Shown: positions 34,291 through 43,733, counted from the first letter of the stretch. The stretch: 64,000 nucleotides of DNA from Natronosalvus hydrolyticus (GCA_025517525.1 JAOPJZ010000009.1:1-64000), one strand, 5' to 3'. Made by a program: numbers and translations. Notes: generated by a model not told the origin, from the sequence alone.

Positions 34291-34513
34291 TTGCTGTGAA
34301 ATTTCTTCTCATGTTAATGTTTGTGGCCGTTGCTGGACGGGTGGCCTGGAGAAACAGTATTACCACTATACAATCCAATATAATGATATATCTTCTCGAG
34401 ATAACGTTCACTCGTTGGCGGCTATTCGGTTAGTACGTTTCCACACGGTGGCTCCAGTGGGAAATCAAATCCGCGCTGGACAATTTCGCACAGGGTTCAG
34501 ACGTGACGAATCA

Positions 34514-37078
34514 CTAGTTACCGTCGCCGAACGTGAACACGTCGTCTGCGTCGTCCGTCGTATTCTCGTCCGTCGTGTCGTCGTCGCCACCGCTCGCCGT
34601 CTTTTCCGGCACCGTTTCGTCTTCGACTGACGCTTCCGTTGGCGCTTCGTTAGTGCTGCCCGCGTCCGCTGGGGGTCTCTCTTCGGCTTGCATTGCCGGT
34701 ATCGAAGCCTCGGCTGGAGGCAACTCGCCCGCTTCGAGTTCCGCGTCGGTGTCAAACCGGTCGAGGGCTTCTGATAACTGTGCGGCCTGGGTGGCCAGGT
34801 CGCTCGCACTCTGGGAGACTTCGGTGAGTGCGGTGGTCTGTTCTTCGGCTGCTGCGGCGACGTTTTCGGCTTCTGCGGTCGTCTCCTCGGAAATCGTGGC
34901 TGCTTCGTCGACCATCGACACGACTTCTTGCGTCGAGGCGGCCTGCTCTTCGCTGGCTGCAGAAATTTCTTGCACGCCAGTGTTTGTCTCTCCTGCATAC
35001 TCGGCGATTTCGTCGAGTGCGTCGGCCGCTCGTTCGACCGATTCGGTGTGTTCGGAGACACGCTGACTGGTCAACTGGACTTCCGTCGCGGTTCGTTCGG
35101 TCTGTTCCTGGATCGTTCCCAGAATCGATTCGATGTCTTCGGCAGCGTGTTTGGTCTCTTCTGCGAGGTCTTTGACTTCGCCTGCAACCACCGAGAAGCC
35201 CTCGCCCGAATCGCCGGATCGGGCCGCTTCGATGTTGGCGTTGAGTGCCAGCATGTTCGTCTGCTCGGCGACCTCGGTAATGAACTCGATCAGTTCGTCG
35301 ATCTGCTCCATGTCCGACTCGAGGCGTTCGATCTCCTCGACGGCGGCTTCGGACTCGGTTTCGATTTCGTTCATGCCCCGGATTGCTTCCTGGGCAGCCT
35401 CGCGGCCGCGCTTTCCTGTTTCGGCGGTTCGCTCGGCGATGTCGGCGACCTGATTCGAGGAGGCCGCAATCTGTTCGATAGTCGTCGAGAGGCCGTTCAT
35501 CTCGTGGTTGACCGACTGCAAGCTCTGGTTCTGTCGCTCCGCGCCGTCGGAAATCTCCTGGATAGACTCGGTCACCTGTTCGGAAGCCGATCGGACTTCC
35601 TCGCTTGAGGCGGTTACCTGTTCGCTGGCGGTGGCAACCTCGTTGGCGAAGGCTTTGACATTGGCCGTCGTCTCCTCGAGTTCGCCGACCATCTCGTTGA
35701 ACTCGGTTGCGATGTCGCGCATGGCCTCGTTTTCCGTATCGGGGTCCATACGAGCGGTGAGGTCGCCGTCACCACACGCTTGCATGACGGTCCGGTACTC
35801 GTCGGCTTTCGACTCGAGGTGACGGTTGATCGCCTCGGTCTCGGCGCGTGCTTGCTCGGCTTCTTGCCGAGCTTCTTCCGCGTTTTGAATCTGTTGTTTC
35901 AGCGAGTCCCGCATGTTGGCGAACCCGGTGTACAGACGGCCGATACTGTCGACACGATGGGTATCGAACTCGACATCGAGGTCCCCGGATTCCATCTGCT
36001 CGGCTTTCGAAGTGAGTCGGTCGACCGACCTCGAAGTGTTCCGACCGACGATACCGCCGATGAGCACCACGAACAGAATGCCACCGATAGAGGCGTAGAT
36101 GCCGTACTGTTGAACGTCCTGAACGAACCCATATGCCTCTGACTCGGGTGTCTGTACAGTCACCAGGAACGGACTATCTGCTGTGACCCGGGCAGCCGAA
36201 ATGATGTAGCCTTCGTCGTGGAACTGTTCTTGTGTCGCCGCTTGGAGGGCTTCACCCGGTTGCGAACTGGTGAATATTTCTCCCTCGAGTCCGACCGAAG
36301 CGAGGTCGACATCGTCCTCATCGTAATCCATGAAGAACGCCTCGCCGCTGGGATCCATCACGACCATGTCTTCTTCACCTTCCATACCCTGCATAACGAT
36401 GAACGAGACTCGGCCGTTATCCTCGTTGTAGATCATCTCGTGGGAGTACGATTCCATCTCGAGCGAGAGAACGATGAATTCGTTTCGCCACTCGTTCGCG
36501 ATAACGTAGCTCAAAACCGGGGTGCCGTCGGCTGCCCGGTGTGGCACCACTGCCGGGCTACGGGCTAGCTCAGCGATAGGCTCTCCGAAGACCATATCAT
36601 CTTCCTGGTACGAATCTGAGTTACTTTCGTAGTTGCCTTCCACCTGGGCGAACTCTGCGGCCCACAGTAACTGGTGTTCCTGGGCAACGGCGCCAAGCGG
36701 TTGCTCGTGTATCGAGTCATTCGTACTCTGACTGACGGTTCCCTCGTTTAGATCAACGAAGTGGATGCTGTGTGCACCATCGATTTCTGACCTGAGGCCG
36801 ACCAGTTCGACCTGGTCTTCAGCGGGCATTGCCGACTCGAGTGACTGCACCTCTTGAACGTTGAGCTGGTTCCACTTATCGACGTTTCTGGCTTCCTGTT
36901 GGGCCAGTTCCGCCGAATCTTCTTGCACCTGTGTTTGTACCTCTCCTGCAATTTCATTTGTTCCGAGATACCCCACTGCCCCCACAGACAGCCCAATCAC
37001 CAGCAACACTATGGCGAACTTCAGCGCATAGCTTCGTCTGATAAAAGATGGGATAACTTTCCGAACCGGGCCTAACAT
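34514..37078 (-). CDS. Membrane chemotaxis transducer (methyl-accepting type), copy 2
   Basis: 854 residues from the ATG at 37078, chosen because [15 protein letters not shown] then aligns with the start of copy 1 (MAGVLRRIVPRVIRR). TM1 ([19 protein letters not shown]), a sensor of about 280 residues unlike that of copy 1, TM2 near 324-345 ([20 protein letters not shown]), HAMP ([23 protein letters not shown]) and a signalling domain with tip [15 protein letters not shown] near 611. The acidic Thr/Glu-rich tail ends [12 protein letters not shown] of the cytoplasmic half is nearly identical to copy 1 over several stretches, suggesting recent exchange. A further ATG at 37123 is open in frame. 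Confidence 0.93.
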   Translation of the reverse strand: MLGPVRKVIPSFIRRSYALKFAIVLLVIGLSVGAVGYLGTNEIAGEVQTQVQEDSAELAQQEARNVDKWNQLNVQEVQSLESAMPAEDQVELVGLRSEIDGAHSIHFVDLNEGTVSQSTNDSIHEQPLGAVAQEHQLLWAAEFAQVEGNYESNSDSYQEDDMVFGEPIAELARSPAVVPHRAADGTPVLSYVIANEWRNEFIVLSLEMESYSHEMIYNEDNGRVSFIVMQGMEGEEDMVVMDPSGEAFFMDYDEDDVDLASVGLEGEIFTSSQPGEALQAATQEQFHDEGYIISAARVTADSPFLVTVQTPESEAYGFVQDVQQYGIYASIGGILFVVLIGGIVGRNTSRSVDRLTSKAEQMESGDLDVEFDTHRVDSIGRLYTGFANMRDSLKQQIQNAEEARQEAEQARAETEAINRHLESKADEYRTVMQACGDGDLTARMDPDTENEAMRDIATEFNEMVGELEETTANVKAFANEVATASEQVTASSEEVRSASEQVTESIQEISDGAERQNQSLQSVNHEMNGLSTTIEQIAASSNQVADIAERTAETGKRGREAAQEAIRGMNEIETESEAAVEEIERLESDMEQIDELIEFITEVAEQTNMLALNANIEAARSGDSGEGFSVVAGEVKDLAEETKHAAEDIESILGTIQEQTERTATEVQLTSQRVSEHTESVERAADALDEIAEYAGETNTGVQEISAASEEQAASTQEVVSMVDEAATISEETTAEAENVAAAAEEQTTALTEVSQSASDLATQAAQLSEALDRFDTDAELEAGELPPAEASIPAMQAEERPPADAGSTNEAPTEASVEDETVPEKTASGGDDDTTDENTTDDADDVFTFGDGN

Positions 37079-37212
37079 ACGGTCGTAGACAGACCTACCG
37101 ACGCTTAAATCCTCACCCACCATTATCACGATTGAGAACAAAGTTACCAGTATCGAAGATTATTTAATACAAAAGGGGAACGATATTACCGATCAGGACC
37201 ACGAGTTGATAT

Positions 37213-38505
37213 ATGCCCGCTGATTCTCTCTTCACTTTCGCCGAACGAACACGCTCTCGACTCGAGGGGTATCCACCCCAGTCGTTGTCCGAGACGAGAG
37301 CTATCGTCGACTCGCTGCTGCGGGCACTCGAGTGGAGCCCCTACGTGGACACTCGGACGAACGTCACGGTTGAGGGAACGTTCCTCGAATACGTTTGCCT
37401 GGTCGATGACGTTCCGGCGCTGGTCGTTGCCGTCGAAGCTGTAGCCGATGACCTCGAGGGTGAACGGCTCGACGCACTGGGGGGCATCCTCACGATGACT
37501 GGCATTGACAGGGCTATCTACACGAACGGTCGAGACGTGGTATTGCTCGCTGGCACGGACTCGATCGATCACTACTCCGGATCGCTGTTGGCGGACACCA
37601 CGCTCGAGTATCTCGAAGACCTGTACGGAAAAACGGCTATCGAAAGCCACCTCGCGCGGCATTCTCGTCGTGACGTGGCTCGAAAACTCGCCCTCGAGCG
37701 TGAGTCACTTGAGGCCGCACTGACACGGGAGCTCCTGGACGTAACGGGCGATTCCTATCACCATGAAGTCTCGGCGGCCGTCACCCAACTGCTCGATCAC
37801 TTGCTCGAGTCGTTTGCAGACTCCCAACGAGAGGGGAGCCACCTTGAGTCTCGTGACTCGAATACCTCAAGTGTCGCCCACGAACCGGACGAGGAAACGG
37901 CAGGCGTTCACGCGGATGAAGGGGCGTGCGCAGAACCTTCCACAGCTTCAGGCAATCTGGAAGTGGCGGAGATGGACACGGACGATGACCCGGACCACAC
38001 CTCGGCGGTGTCGACGCTCGAGTTCGATGACGACGAGACTGATCCCGTCAGTACGGCGGGCGCTGACGAACAGGAGACGGACCACGCGACGGATGCGGAG
38101 AGCGAGGGACAGGAACCCGAATCTGCGGACGAACCGAAAACTGAAGCGAGTGAGACGGAGTACGTCGCCAGATTCTTCAGTGACCGCGGGTCGATCGGAG
38201 CCGTCGGTCACTCCGATTCCGGGGAAGCGCTTGCCCACGCAGCGGAGTTCCTGTTCGAACGCGGTCTGTCGGGGATTCGATTACCGTGGTCGCCGGATGC
38301 TGACGACTCGAGTGAGCACGATGGGGGCTCCGAATTCATGATCGTCGGCCGCGACGACGCCGGTCGACTACCTGACTACCGCACGCTCCCGAACGGGACT
38401 CACATCAACACGAGCGGAACGGCGACCGATCACGCCCGACGGCTCGAGGCACTGGCCGCTCGAGCCGGCTATCGGGTGATGTTGACTGGCGATTGGCATT
38501 CGTAA
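37213..38505 (+). CDS. Protein with decayed restriction-nuclease-like (HSDR_N) domain
   Basis: 430 residues in three parts. Residues 20-125 follow the type I restriction HSDR N-terminal fold: RAIVDSLLRALEWSPYV, NVTVEGTFLEYVCLV, VPALVVAVEAV and GIDRAIYTNGRDVVLLAG. In active members the last strand ends E-x-K; here it reads EAV, and the Asp is Glu, so cleavage is unlikely. Residues 200-315 are a low-complexity acidic linker. The C-terminal 115 residues form a separate domain (YVARFFSDRGSIGAVGHSD; NGTHINTSGTATDHARRLEAL) that I do not recognise. It diverges from transducer copy 2 and converges with the pilus operon, so a role linked to these is possible but only by position. Confidence 0.75.
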   Translation: MPADSLFTFAERTRSRLEGYPPQSLSETRAIVDSLLRALEWSPYVDTRTNVTVEGTFLEYVCLVDDVPALVVAVEAVADDLEGERLDALGGILTMTGIDRAIYTNGRDVVLLAGTDSIDHYSGSLLADTTLEYLEDLYGKTAIESHLARHSRRDVARKLALERESLEAALTRELLDVTGDSYHHEVSAAVTQLLDHLLESFADSQREGSHLESRDSNTSSVAHEPDEETAGVHADEGACAEPSTASGNLEVAEMDTDDDPDHTSAVSTLEFDDDETDPVSTAGADEQETDHATDAESEGQEPESADEPKTEASETEYVARFFSDRGSIGAVGHSDSGEALAHAAEFLFERGLSGIRLPWSPDADDSSEHDGGSEFMIVGRDDAGRLPDYRTLPNGTHINTSGTATDHARRLEALAARAGYRVMLTGDWHS

Positions 38506-38529
38506 CGAGGGGAATCGGTCAAATCGCTA

Positions 38530-39255
38530 TTAGAAGTCGATTTCGGCTTCGATGATGTGGATGGTGACGGTGCCGTCATCGAGGGTACATTCACCGCCTT
38601 CGAACCGATTCTCGAGGACCATCTCCCACCCGTTTTCGTACTCCGAGTCCCCGACAACGATTTCGACGTTGTCGACGTTGGTGTAGGTCTCTCGAGTCGC
38701 GTTCGTTTCGCTGATCGAAATCCGACTGGTTTCGCTGCTCGCAAAGGTTCGTGCGTCGGGTTCGATCTGGAGGATCGTGATTACTGCACGGTCGCCGGTA
38801 CACCGTATCATCGGGTACTCGAGGGCGACGCTTCCCTCGCCGTCACCGCGGAAGATGCCGCCGCCCTCGTAGGCGATGGTATCGGAGCCACGGCTGGATT
38901 GGTAGACGAGACCGCCGGTCGAATTGTCGTATTCCACCGTTCCATCGACGGTAATCGTCAGTTCGGTCCCCTCGTAATCGGTCGAAATCGAGCCGTCCCG
39001 GAGGTTGAGTTCGCCGGAGCGGTCTTTGATCCCGTCGTATCTGATTATGTCGTTGAAGTTGTCACTCAGAGCGTCGAATCCCCGTTCGGCGTTCCTGAGT
39101 TGCTCGCCCTCCTGATAGCTGTTCATCGACTGGAGGCCGATCACCGACACGATGGCCACGGAGCCGATAATGATCGTAAACACGAGAATAAAGGCCAGCA
39201 CTTCGGAGACACCGCGTTCGTGATGCCCCTCGTCTCGTGGCTTCCTCGAGAACAT
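38530..39255 (-). CDS. Pilin-like secreted protein, last gene of the pilus operon
   Basis: 241 residues. The N-terminus KPRDEGHHERGVSEVLAFILVFTIIIG has the Arg-Gly-Val-Ser start before a hydrophobic helix that is typical of archaeal type IV pilins. The body contains GGLVYQSSRGSDTIAYEGGGIFRGDGEGS, shared with the 520-residue protein at 26148-27710 (DUF7289-type, recollection). The last residues VTIHIIEAEIDF also resemble that protein's end. The start codon shares one base with the preceding stop (TGATG), a sign of translational coupling. Likely a minor subunit or adhesin. Confidence 0.8.
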   Translation of the reverse strand: MFSRKPRDEGHHERGVSEVLAFILVFTIIIGSVAIVSVIGLQSMNSYQEGEQLRNAERGFDALSDNFNDIIRYDGIKDRSGELNLRDGSISTDYEGTELTITVDGTVEYDNSTGGLVYQSSRGSDTIAYEGGGIFRGDGEGSVALEYPMIRCTGDRAVITILQIEPDARTFASSETSRISISETNATRETYTNVDNVEIVVGDSEYENGWEMVLENRFEGGECTLDDGTVTIHIIEAEIDF

Positions 39256-39731
39256 CAGGAACCACGCTCCAGCCTGATTTCGCCATCCTCGTGAACGATT
39301 TCGATAGCGCCGCCGTGGACTTCGCTTTCGTCGCCGACGTCGACAGTCACTGGTACGTACACGTCGACGTTGCCGCTCTGGGTGCTGAGATGGAGACAGC
39401 TAGTCCCATCCTCGAGCAGTGGGGCGTCATCGCCACAATCGGGTCGAAGGGTGACGGTATAACGCTCTGATGCGGCTTTTGCCGGATGACTGACAGTCAT
39501 GTTGACGTTTGCATCGTCATCGGCTGCCATCGAATCGACTTTCGAGAGTTCGCCCGCCAACCGCTCGCCGATGGTCTCGAGCGAGCGGTCGGCGCTTCGG
39601 TCGCGTTCTCCCTCGAGGAGTGCACCGGCGGAGATGAGCAACCCGGAGATCAAGACAGTGGTGATGGCGATAGTGAGGACGTGGGTGATCGCGATGGAGA
39701 CGCCGCGGTCGGTGGGTTGGCCATCAATCAT
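39255..39731 (-). CDS. Pilin-like protein of the pilus operon (DUF7266-type)
   Basis: 158 residues. RGVSIAITHVLTIAITTVLISGLLISAG is a pilin-like N-terminal helix following a short polar leader. A helical stretch (LETIGERLAGELSKVDSMA) leads to a beta-rich end with one Cys pair (RPDCGDD, SCLHLST). The gene overlaps the previous stop by four bases (ATGA) and the next start by one. The DUF name is recollected. Likely a minor pilin or membrane-anchored surface protein. Confidence 0.75.
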   Translation of the reverse strand: MIDGQPTDRGVSIAITHVLTIAITTVLISGLLISAGALLEGERDRSADRSLETIGERLAGELSKVDSMAADDDANVNMTVSHPAKAASERYTVTLRPDCGDDAPLLEDGTSCLHLSTQSGNVDVYVPVTVDVGDESEVHGGAIEIVHEDGEIRLERGS

Positions 39732-40054
39732 ACGTCTCTCTCCTCCGTCGTTTCGTTGCCCTGTTCGGTTCCGATGGTGAGTCGCATCGTATCCGGGTTA
39801 TTCCCGCCTGGTTTGACCTTTGTAGTACCAGAACCACTCTCACCTGTGAGGTATTCGGTTTCAGTATCGATGGTGGTATCATCTTCGATGAGTTCGATTG
39901 TAACTAACTCTAAATCCCTAGTACCATCGTTCACGTTCCATGGTGTATCATCATCGTCAGCCGATCCACCAGGGCCTCCGTTACTTTTTACCGTTGACTG
40001 GTCAATGGAAAATTGACTCTCATTTTCAACACCGTTATTCTCCATTTTCATCAT
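39728..40054 (-). CDS. Small Asn/Asp-rich protein of the pilus operon, possibly a split gene half
   Basis: 108 residues with no hydrophobic helix, unlike all its operon neighbours. It starts MMKMENNGVENES and has a beta-like core (WNVNDGTRDLELVTIELIEDD; DTMRLTIGTEQ). DNA here is lower in GC and uses rarer codons. Both ends overlap neighbours by four bases (ATGA), so it is translated within the operon. The core looks like the C-terminal domain of the preceding pilin-like family, so it may be the second half of that gene, separated by a frameshift in a GAG/GAA run just upstream of 40054. Confidence 0.55.
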   Translation of the reverse strand: MMKMENNGVENESQFSIDQSTVKSNGGPGGSADDDDTPWNVNDGTRDLELVTIELIEDDTTIDTETEYLTGESGSGTTKVKPGGNNPDTMRLTIGTEQGNETTEERDV

Positions 40055-40500
40055 CCCTCTTCTTCCTCCTCAACATGATCAGGGCACTCCTCGAGGTCGA
40101 CCTCCACCACCCGCTCGAACTCGAGGTCGCTCGAGACGTAGCGAACCTCCACCGTCGTCACGTTGTTGTCCGTAGTAACGTCCCCAAAGGAGACGACACT
40201 CGCCGTCGACCCTGACTTGCTGTGTGGATACTGCTCTTCGAGTGCCGTCAAATCGTCCTCACTGACCGAACCGTTGTGAGCCAGCGCACAGACGCCGTCT
40301 TCGATCTCGAGGGCGCTTCTGTCGGCGTCACTGATCGCCTGTCCGGAGGCACTCGAGGAGAGCGTCTGCGTATAGAGCACGCCGTTGAAGACGACCACCA
40401 CGCCGAGGAGGATGAACGCAATCGTGACGGCGGCGATGAGCACCAGTTGCCCCCTGTCGTGTCGAGTGGCTTCGTCTCGAGTGGATTCATGTCCAATCAC
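40051..40500 (-). CDS. Pilin-like protein of the pilus operon (DUF7261-type), perhaps shortened
   Basis: 149 residues. RHDRGQLVLIAAVTIAFILLGVVVVFNGVLYTQ is an N-terminal hydrophobic helix after a short polar leader with RGQ, a common start for this group. The middle carries one Cys (GVCALAHNGS), and the protein ends abruptly in a run of Glu (HVEEEEEG). Family members I recall are longer, so the C-terminal domain may be encoded by the next frame (39728-40054). Start is GTG, overlapping the previous TGA (GTGA). Confidence 0.7.
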   Translation of the reverse strand: MIGHESTRDEATRHDRGQLVLIAAVTIAFILLGVVVVFNGVLYTQTLSSSASGQAISDADRSALEIEDGVCALAHNGSVSEDDLTALEEQYPHSKSGSTASVVSFGDVTTDNNVTTVEVRYVSSDLEFERVVEVDLEECPDHVEEEEEG

Positions 40501-41168
40501 CAGACGGTCACCCTGATTTCGACGACGTTGTACAGCCCCGCATCGTCGTCACCGGGGTTGAGATTGGGAATGTACTCGCCTTCCTCAGAAATGGAAATGT
40601 TGCCCAATTGTTGGTCACTACCTGGTGCTGTAACCGACTGGTTTTCGTGTAACACGACGGTGTAACTCGCGGTGACTGCCGTACTCGAGGGAGCGCCTTC
40701 GTCGACCAGGCTGATCGACTCGCGGTCGCCCTCGTCGTTCGTCTGGTAGTACAGTTCCACGTTGTAGTTCTGCCCGGCCTCGAGGTTCCCGTTCAAAATC
40801 GCCCCGAGCGTCGAGGCGTTCTGGCCGAGCTGTGAGCTATTCCCGAAATCAGATGCGGTGTAGGCCCCCTGGCCCCCGTCGGATTCGTTGTGGAACGACT
40901 GGAACTCATCGGTTGTGTCGTCGACGTCGACGAAACGAACGAGTTCGGACAGTTCGCCGTCCTGCTGGGCGACGATCAGGGCATCTTGCACCTGCTGTTG
41001 GACCTGTGCCTGTGCCGTCCGGTCGACGGCACCGCCCGATGACGGCGTAATGACGACCGACTGGACGGCAAACAAGACGGCGATCAACAGGATGAACGCG
41101 GCGGTAAAGCCCTCGAGGGTAAACGCTTGCCCTCGTTCGTCTCGTGATTGCGGTTCGTGTCGTCGCAT
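40497..41168 (-). CDS. Pilin-like protein of the pilus operon (DUF7288-type)
   Basis: 223 residues from the ATG at 41168, two bases after the previous stop (a GTG at 41177 is also open). ERGQAFTLEGFTAAFILLIAVLFAVQSVVI is the N-terminal leader and helix. The body is polar and beta-rich with Asn-x-Ser/Thr sites suited to surface N-glycosylation. It ends VVEIRVTVW, much like the end of the preceding protein (RLTVRVW). The DUF number is recollected. Confidence 0.75.
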   Translation of the reverse strand: MRRHEPQSRDERGQAFTLEGFTAAFILLIAVLFAVQSVVITPSSGGAVDRTAQAQVQQQVQDALIVAQQDGELSELVRFVDVDDTTDEFQSFHNESDGGQGAYTASDFGNSSQLGQNASTLGAILNGNLEAGQNYNVELYYQTNDEGDRESISLVDEGAPSSTAVTASYTVVLHENQSVTAPGSDQQLGNISISEEGEYIPNLNPGDDDAGLYNVVEIRVTVW

Positions 41169-41170
41169 GG

Positions 41171-41668
41171 TTACCACACCCGTACCGTCAGTCGACAGGC
41201 GGGGTCACACTTGAAGTCTTCGTCCAGTTCGGAGGGGTCATCGAGCGTGATCACCCGCGTTGCAGTTCCCGATGGCTGGTCACGGTATTCCTCCCCGAAG
41301 GTGTACGATTGCTCTCCATCGAACGATTCGATCGTGACGTTTACTCGATCTATCGGCGTTCCGTCTAGCGACTGTCGAATCCCGAATTCGCTCATCGACG
41401 AATCGTTGCGGTCGTCGAGTTTCGTCGCGTTCAGTTCGTTGGCCGTTTCCGTCGAATAGTTTGCCACGATGTCAGTCGCAATCCGATCCGCCTGGGCGGA
41501 GTCGGACGCAGTCGAGGCTGAAAACGGTGTTATCAACGTGGGAACGTACGAGAAGACAAACGCGACCGCGAGCAAGAAAATGCCGATACCGACGGCGAAA
41601 TCCTGGGTGGTCTGCCCTCTCGAGCCGAGCGAAACCGATACCGTTCGGGGTCTTCGTCCTCGATTCAT
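41171..41668 (-). CDS. Pilin-like protein of the pilus operon (DUF7287-type)
   Basis: 165 residues. SRGQTTQDFAVGIGIFLLAVAFVFSYVPTLI is the leader with a hydrophobic helix. The exposed part contains Asn-x-Ser/Thr sites (NYST, NATK, NDSS, NVTI) and two Cys (FKCDPACRL), and ends RLTVRVW. Its ATG follows the pilC stop after one base. This order, pilB-pilC then a set of small helix-anchored proteins, is widespread in haloarchaea. Confidence 0.75.
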   Translation of the reverse strand: MNRGRRPRTVSVSLGSRGQTTQDFAVGIGIFLLAVAFVFSYVPTLITPFSASTASDSAQADRIATDIVANYSTETANELNATKLDDRNDSSMSEFGIRQSLDGTPIDRVNVTIESFDGEQSYTFGEEYRDQPSGTATRVITLDDPSELDEDFKCDPACRLTVRVW

Positions 41669-41669
41669 T

Positions 41670-43733
41670 TCAGGCCACCAGTGCCCAGCTTACGAGCGCA
41701 ATCGTCGTGAGGACGAGTACGTATTTCAGGCCACTCAACAGGTCTGCATCCCGAATGTAACCGCTGATGAATCCCGAGAGGATCGCCTGGAGAGTCACGG
41801 CGTGGAAGAACAACAGCGAGAGCACGTTGATATCGATATTCTCGCTGAAGTCTGCATCAGCCAACTGGCTTGCAGCCGCACCGCCAGCATCGACGTCGGC
41901 ACCCGTATCGAGGTCGGCCATCGTGCCGATAAACTGCGTCTGGAGGATCGCGATCACCGCGAGCAAGGTCATGAACGTCATGATGATGATGACGACTTGC
42001 ATCCGCGTCCGTGACTTCCGTTCGCGTTCGATATCGTCGTGATTCTCGCTCGAGCGAGCAGCCGTCCGCAACACGTCCGAAATCTGGTTCGAGGCTTCCT
42101 GTGCTTTCGTGACGAGTTTGACCGTCCGAGCCATCCGTGGGATGTGATATTTGTTGTTGAACTCGACCAGTGCTTCGGAGAGGCTCATTCCGTAGTTGAC
42201 TTTCGTGTGCATCATCTCGAGTTCGCGGGCGAGCTTTCCGGAGGTCGTCTCGGCGACGGACTGAAACGACTCGAGGAGGGTGAGCCCGGTTTCGTTCGCA
42301 CTGGCCAGTTTCCGAAGGTCTTCTGAGAGCGTTTTGACGACGGCGTTTCTGGTGTGGATGTTCCACTCCCGAAACACCGAGAGCGGGATGGCAATCATAT
42401 ACATCGGCACGTAGACGTAGATGAACGTCCCCCAGACGGGGTTCTGTTGCATCTCCGACCAGGAAGTCGGTGCCGATCCGCTCACCATCGCGGTGGCGAC
42501 GACGACGAGCGCAGCCGGGACGGTCAGTGCCAGCGTTAAAAGCGGATTGTCGCGGAAGAAGATGTGCGGCCGTCGCAACACCTCGATCGTCTCGTATGTC
42601 CCCTCTCGGTTTTTGATGCGGTCGAAGACTTTGTGTTTGCCCGTATACTGTTCGACCAGTCCGAGATTGAGCAACCCTTGCTGGCGTGCGCTTTCGATCC
42701 GTTTGTCGTCTTTGTTCAGCGTGAGATAACCATCACCTGGTTCGTCGTGTTTGACCGTTGAAACGAGGACGATAAACCCGACGCCAGTGAGCGGTATCAG
42801 TCCGTAGACGGCCAGATACAGGAGTTCGTCGGCAACCTCGGCGTCCGGAACCATCTGCATAATGACCATGATGATGATCAACAGCAGGGGGAACAGCGAG
42901 AGTGTCATGTACATCTCTCCGAACAGTTCGAGGGTCTCGAGGGTGAGCTCCTGTTCCTGTTTGGCCGTCCGCATGTGCTTTTCTTTCTTGTCTTCGAGGA
43001 AGCTCTCCATGTCACCACCGCTGTTGACGATGGAGAGCATGTCAGTCAGGAACTGTGAGAGTTCGTCACTCGGGGTCTCGATCGCCTGGTTTCGGATCGC
43101 CGTTTTGTAGTCGACGTCGAAGTACTCAGTTTCCTGGACGATGCTCTGAAACTCCTTTGCGACTTCTCCGTAGGTGTCGTCGGCTTCGGCCATCGCCTCG
43201 AGAATCTCGAGTTGGTTCATGCCGCCGACAGAGAGCGCATACATAAACGAGACGGAGTCGGTCAACAACATGTTGATCTCTCGCTTTCTGGCAGACGCTC
43301 TGGAGTATGGAATCGCGACCAGTGTGCCGAACCCGAACGCAAACCCGAGCGACCCAAAGAATAGGCCGGTTGCCAGAACTAATGCAGGAATTCGGGCCAT
43401 CTCGATGAACTCGAGGACCGCCTGGCTCTGGACGGGGAACCCGAGGATATAATCGACCTGAATAACACCGGTGGCAAAGAGCCCGTAGCCAAGCATCAGG
43501 CCGATCAACCAGAGAAAGAGCCCGGTAATACAGCCGATACCGAGCGACCGGGACAGGTACATCTCGACCGTATCGGTCATCCGAGCCTGGGCTAGTTTCA
43601 ACTCGACGTCTTTGACGAACTGTCCGTCTTCGCTGAACAAGCGCTCGTACAGGGGGTAAAACGCATCACCGAGAAAGTCGGAACTCGTCGTCACTCCTCC
43701 CTGATCACCGGAGCCACCCGTGTGTAAACTCAT
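41670..43733 (-). CDS. pilC: PilC-type membrane platform protein (T2SSF/GspF family)
   Basis: 687 residues. Two GspF-type cytoplasmic helical domains, with SVSFMYALSVGGMNQLEILEAMA in the first and LASANETGLTLLESFQSVAE in the second, alternate with groups of membrane helices (FLWLIGLMLGYGLFATGVI; MTLSLFPLLLIIIMVIMQMV; VVIIIMTFMTLLAVIAIL). It is the inner-membrane platform that works with the PilB ATPase to assemble type IV pilus-like filaments. The start overlaps the pilB stop by four bases (ATGA). Confidence 0.93.
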   Translation of the reverse strand: MSLHTGGSGDQGGVTTSSDFLGDAFYPLYERLFSEDGQFVKDVELKLAQARMTDTVEMYLSRSLGIGCITGLFLWLIGLMLGYGLFATGVIQVDYILGFPVQSQAVLEFIEMARIPALVLATGLFFGSLGFAFGFGTLVAIPYSRASARKREINMLLTDSVSFMYALSVGGMNQLEILEAMAEADDTYGEVAKEFQSIVQETEYFDVDYKTAIRNQAIETPSDELSQFLTDMLSIVNSGGDMESFLEDKKEKHMRTAKQEQELTLETLELFGEMYMTLSLFPLLLIIIMVIMQMVPDAEVADELLYLAVYGLIPLTGVGFIVLVSTVKHDEPGDGYLTLNKDDKRIESARQQGLLNLGLVEQYTGKHKVFDRIKNREGTYETIEVLRRPHIFFRDNPLLTLALTVPAALVVVATAMVSGSAPTSWSEMQQNPVWGTFIYVYVPMYMIAIPLSVFREWNIHTRNAVVKTLSEDLRKLASANETGLTLLESFQSVAETTSGKLARELEMMHTKVNYGMSLSEALVEFNNKYHIPRMARTVKLVTKAQEASNQISDVLRTAARSSENHDDIERERKSRTRMQVVIIIMTFMTLLAVIAILQTQFIGTMADLDTGADVDAGGAAASQLADADFSENIDINVLSLLFFHAVTLQAILSGFISGYIRDADLLSGLKYVLVLTTIALVSWALVA

